From assembly GCF_001183865.1 (NCBI RefSeq), contig NZ_CP012020.1, forward strand, positions 496,001 through 560,000: a stretch of DNA of 64,000 bases. Direction: 5' to 3'. Both the position numbers and the translations under genes were made by a program. Of this stretch, positions 61,351 to 64,000 are shown in pieces; positions within the stretch are counted from its first letter, which is position 1, and each line of letters starts with the position of its first letter. The notes beneath the pieces were generated by a model. The model ran no database searches. It was not told the DNA's origin and saw nothing but the letters and a program-made list of their open reading frames with translations. Source of the DNA: Methylophilus sp. TWE2 (lineage in GTDB: Bacteria; Pseudomonadota; Gammaproteobacteria; Burkholderiales; Methylophilaceae).

Positions 61351-61430
61351 TCGGTGCCCGCCTTAGTTGGCATGTAGCTGGCACCCCAATACTGACCGTG
61401 GTCTATTGGCCGAAATTGTGAAAGCAAGCG
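61351..61430 (+). promoter_or_regulatory. Structured spc operon leader
   Basis: GGTGCC (61353-61358) pairs with GGCACC about 25 bases on, and GGCCG pairs with CGGCC further down. The structured leader of about 125 bases before rplN may serve control by a ribosomal protein. No named motif was matched. Confidence 0.4.
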
Positions 61431-61472
61431 GCCGGTAGTGGTTATAACGGATTAAGTTGGAGATTATTTCTC

Positions 61473-61841
61473 ATGATTCAAATGCAATCTCGGCTGGAAG
61501 TGGCCGACAACACTGGTGCGCGTTCCGTTCAGTGTATCAAGGTCTTGGGTGGTTCCAAGCGTCGTTACGCCAGCATTGGCGACATCATCAAGGTCAGTGT
61601 GAAAGATGCTGCGCCGCGTGGTCGCGTCAAAAAAGGTGAAATTTACAACGCTGTGGTTGTGCGCACTGCTAAAGGTGTTCGCCGTCCAGATGGTTCGTTA
61701 GTTAAATTTGATGCCAATGCTGCAGTGTTGTTGAACAACAAGCTGGAGCCGATTGGTACACGTATTTTTGGCCCTGTGACTCGTGAACTGCGTAGTGAGC
61801 GCTTCATGAAGATTGTTTCACTGGCGCCTGAAGTGTTGTAA
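61473..61841 (+). CDS. rplN: 50S ribosomal protein L14
   Basis: 122 residues starting [20 protein letters not shown], with [20 protein letters not shown] and the C-terminal [19 protein letters not shown]. First gene of the spc operon. Confidence 0.98.
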   Translation: MIQMQSRLEVADNTGARSVQCIKVLGGSKRRYASIGDIIKVSVKDAAPRGRVKKGEIYNAVVVRTAKGVRRPDGSLVKFDANAAVLLNNKLEPIGTRIFGPVTRELRSERFMKIVSLAPEVL

Positions 61842-61858
61842 GGCTTGGAGACAATCAA

Positions 61859-62176
61859 ATGAGCAAAATTCGCAAAGGTGACCAGGTCATTCTGAATACA
61901 GGTAAAGATGCAGGTAAAACAGGCACTGTTTTAAGCGTCTTGCCAAGCGGCCATGTAGTGGTTGAAGGTTTGAATGTAGTGAAAAAGCACACTCGTCCTA
62001 ACCCCATGCGTGGTATCACTGGTGGCATCATCAGCAAGGAAATGCCGGTAGACGGCTCCAATGTAGCAATCTTCAATGCTGCAACACAAAAAGCTGATCG
62101 TGTTGGTTTTAAGGTACTGGAAGATGGTCGCAAGATTCGTGTATTCAAATCTAGCGGCGAGTCTATCGACGCATAG
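61859..62176 (+). CDS. rplX: 50S ribosomal protein L24
   Basis: 105 residues with the KOW motif [20 protein letters not shown] and [16 protein letters not shown]. Assembly initiator protein. Confidence 0.97.
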   Translation: MSKIRKGDQVILNTGKDAGKTGTVLSVLPSGHVVVEGLNVVKKHTRPNPMRGITGGIISKEMPVDGSNVAIFNAATQKADRVGFKVLEDGRKIRVFKSSGESIDA

Positions 62177-62184
62177 GAATAAAT

Positions 62185-62724
62185 ATGGCACGTTTAAAAC
62201 AGTATTATAACGATAGCGTGGTTGCCAAATTGACAGAACAATTTGGTTACACCTCACCAATGCAGGTGCCACGTATCGAGAAAATTACCCTGAACATGGG
62301 TGTGGGCGAGGCTGTGGCTGACAAAAAAGTCATGGAAAACGCTGTTTCAGATATGGAAAAAATTGCTGGTCAGAAACCAATCGTGACCAAGGCTAAAAAA
62401 TCCGTGGCGGCGTTTAAAATCCGTGATGACTATCCTGTCGGCTGCAAGGTGACTCTGCGTCGTGAGCGTATGTATGAGTTCCTGGATCGTCTGATCACCG
62501 TGGCTATTCCACGTATCCGTGACTTCCGTGGTATCTCCGGTAAATCTTTTGATGGCCGTGGTAACTACAACATGGGTGTGAAAGAGCAGATCATTTTCCC
62601 AGAGATCGAGTACGATAAAATCGATGCACTGCGCGGGATGAATATCACGATTACGACAACTGCAAAAACAGACGAAGAAGCGAAAGCTCTTTTGGCTGCG
62701 TTTAGTTTCCCTTTCAGAGGTTAA
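62185..62724 (+). CDS. rplE: 50S ribosomal protein L5
   Basis: 5S rRNA-binding protein of 179 residues. [40 protein letters not shown] and [17 protein letters not shown] are typical. Confidence 0.98.
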   Translation: MARLKQYYNDSVVAKLTEQFGYTSPMQVPRIEKITLNMGVGEAVADKKVMENAVSDMEKIAGQKPIVTKAKKSVAAFKIRDDYPVGCKVTLRRERMYEFLDRLITVAIPRIRDFRGISGKSFDGRGNYNMGVKEQIIFPEIEYDKIDALRGMNITITTTAKTDEEAKALLAAFSFPFRG

Positions 62725-62727
62725 GTC

Positions 62728-63033
62728 ATGGCAAAAGTATGTATGACAGAGCGCGAGCAAAAGCGTCGCGAAACCGTTAAAAAATTCGCAGCTAAACGTG
62801 CTGAATTGGTGGCGATCACCAATGACCAGTCCGCGAGTCCAGAAGATCGTATGGCTGCGCGCTTGAAGTTGCAAAGTTTGCCACGTAACTCCAGTCCTGT
62901 ACGCACACGTAACCGTTGCGCTTTGACTGGCCGTCCACGTGGTGTGTTTAGTAAATTTGGTATCGCACGTAACGAGTTGCGTAAGCTGATGATGGCTGGT
63001 CACGTACCAGGTGTCACCAAGGCCAGCTGGTAA
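62728..63033 (+). CDS. rpsN: 30S ribosomal protein S14
   Basis: 101 residues: the long form without the CxxC zinc ribbon. [20 protein letters not shown] contains the only Cys of that region. Zinc-independent type. Confidence 0.97.
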   Translation: MAKVCMTEREQKRRETVKKFAAKRAELVAITNDQSASPEDRMAARLKLQSLPRNSSPVRTRNRCALTGRPRGVFSKFGIARNELRKLMMAGHVPGVTKASW

Positions 63034-63047
63034 CGGAGGAATAGAAC

Positions 63048-63443
63048 ATGAGTATGAGTGATCCGATTGCCGATATGTTGACCCGTATTCGTAACGCGCA
63101 GCGTACGAATAAGACAACCGTTTCAATGCCAGCATCCAAGTTGAAGGGCGCGATTGCAAACGTGTTGAAAGATGAAGGTTATATCGACGATTTCAACGTT
63201 CAAAACAACGAAGGTAAACCAGTTTTGAACATTAGCCTGAAATACTATGCCGGTCGTCCAGTGATTGAGAAGATCGAGCGTGTATCCAAACCAGGTTTGC
63301 GTATTTATAAAGGTAGTCAAAACCTGCCTAAAGTGATGAACGGTTTAGGCGTGACCATCGTTTCCACTTCTAAAGGTGTGATGACTGATCGTAAAGCACA
63401 AGCTGCCGGTATCGGTGGCGAAGTTCTGTGCATCGTGGCCTAA
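63048..63443 (+). CDS. rpsH: 30S ribosomal protein S8
   Basis: 131 residues starting [20 protein letters not shown], with the C-terminal [20 protein letters not shown] and EVLCIVA. Known spc-operon repressor in E. coli. SD GGAGG precedes it. Confidence 0.98.
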   Translation: MSMSDPIADMLTRIRNAQRTNKTTVSMPASKLKGAIANVLKDEGYIDDFNVQNNEGKPVLNISLKYYAGRPVIEKIERVSKPGLRIYKGSQNLPKVMNGLGVTIVSTSKGVMTDRKAQAAGIGGEVLCIVA

Positions 63444-63454
63444 GGAGAATCAAT

Positions 63455-63988
63455 ATGTCACGTGTTGCTAAAAATCCGATTGCGATTCCAGCGAAAGTGG
63501 AAGTTGTGATCTCTGCTTCTGAAGTCGCGGTCAGCGGTCCTTTGGGTAAATTGAGCCAAGCTTTGGCGGCTGATATTTCAGTGGTCCGTGAAGGCGAGCA
63601 ATTGTTGGTGAAAGCCAATAGTGAAACACAACATGCACGCGCTATGTCCGGTACCACCCGTGCATTGCTTGCCAATATGGTGCAAGGTGTTTCTGCTGGC
63701 TTTACCCGTAAATTGTCACTGATTGGTGTGGGCTACAAAGCCAATGCTCAAGGTTCTACCCTGAATCTGGAGTTGGGCTACTCTCATCCAATCAACCACA
63801 AGATGCCAGAAGGCGTGACTGTACAGACACCTACTCCAACTGAAGTAGTGTTGACAGGCGCTAACAAGCAAGTGGTTGGTCAAGTGGCTGCTCAGATTCG
63901 TGCTTACCGTGCACCAGAGCCTTATAAAGGTAAAGGTGTTCGTTATGCTGACGAAGTGGTGGTCATCAAAGAGACCAAGAAAAAATAA
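63455..63988 (+). CDS. rplF: 50S ribosomal protein L6
   Basis: 177 residues starting [20 protein letters not shown] from ATG 63455 with SD AAGGAGA; the frame opens earlier inside rps[21 protein letters not shown] ends the protein. The next spc gene (rplR expected) lies beyond the window. Confidence 0.98.
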   Translation: MSRVAKNPIAIPAKVEVVISASEVAVSGPLGKLSQALAADISVVREGEQLLVKANSETQHARAMSGTTRALLANMVQGVSAGFTRKLSLIGVGYKANAQGSTLNLELGYSHPINHKMPEGVTVQTPTPTEVVLTGANKQVVGQVAAQIRAYRAPEPYKGKGVRYADEVVVIKETKKK

Positions 63989-64000
63989 GTAAGGCACTTG

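Noticed and set aside
62347-63159. 270-residue minus-strand ORF over rplE-rpsN-rpsH
   Set aside because: Opposite to three certain ribosomal protein genes; a shadow of strong codon bias.

Overview
This is a housekeeping stretch of a Gram-negative betaproteobacterium, most likely a methylotroph of the Methylophilaceae (Methylophilus-like). Three things support this. The gene order is typical of betaproteobacteria: mla-ibaG-murA-his-tat-petABC-sspAB, then tRNAs-tuf-secE-nusG-rplKAJL-rpoBC-str-S10-spc. The encoded proteins resemble betaproteobacterial families. A 3-hexulose-6-phosphate synthase gene, the formaldehyde-fixing enzyme of the ribulose monophosphate (RuMP) cycle, sits inside the histidine cluster. 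No insertion sequence, prophage, integrase, CRISPR array or rRNA gene was seen.

Layout. 0-2.7 kb: metK and an HD-GYP c-di-GMP phosphodiesterase. 2.7-7.5 kb (minus strand): a run folM-like reductase, Cys-rich small protein, ttcA, topA. 7.5-10.2 kb: a MidA-type methyltransferase, trmB, and engB on the other strand. 10.3-14.3 kb: cytochrome c4 and the System II cytochrome c assembly pair resB-ccsA. 14.4-15.1 kb: an orphan prepilin gene. 15.2-20.1 kb: mlaFEDCB (phospholipid transport) and an ABC-2 exporter. 20.2-22.1 kb: ibaG, grxD, murA. 22.1-29.9 kb: hisGDC-[hps]-hisBHAFIE. 29.9-33.7 kb: hinT, tatABC, a DegS-like protease, a Nif3-like gene. 33.8-37.5 kb: petABC (cytochrome bc1) and sspAB. 37.7-40.5 kb: four tRNAs, tuf, tRNA-Trp, secE, nusG. 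40.6-51.6 kb: rplKAJL and rpoBC. 51.8-56.5 kb: rpsL-rpsG-fusA-tuf-rpsJ. 56.6-64 kb: the S10 and spc ribosomal protein operons, cut by the window end after rplF.

Functional links. Cytochrome c4 and cytochrome c1 need the ResB/CcsA haem ligation system encoded here. The Rieske protein carries a Tat-like signal, and tatABC lies just upstream. The ten histidine genes cover the pathway except HisZ (needed by this short HisG) and histidinol-phosphate phosphatase, which must be elsewhere. The second half of the window holds most of the core transcription and translation machinery. Its operon boundaries can be read directly as hairpins followed by TTGaCA/TATAAT promoters.

The most unusual item is the hexulose-phosphate synthase. 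It has the ordinary enzyme of about 209 residues, followed by a hydrophobic helix and a repetitive Ala/Pro/Glu tail, and it has its own promoter and terminator within the his cluster. The second is a recurrent layout in which the terminator hairpin of one ribosomal operon overlaps the -35 box of the next. I found no candidate for a wholly new multi-gene system. All homology statements come from motif recognition without database searches.
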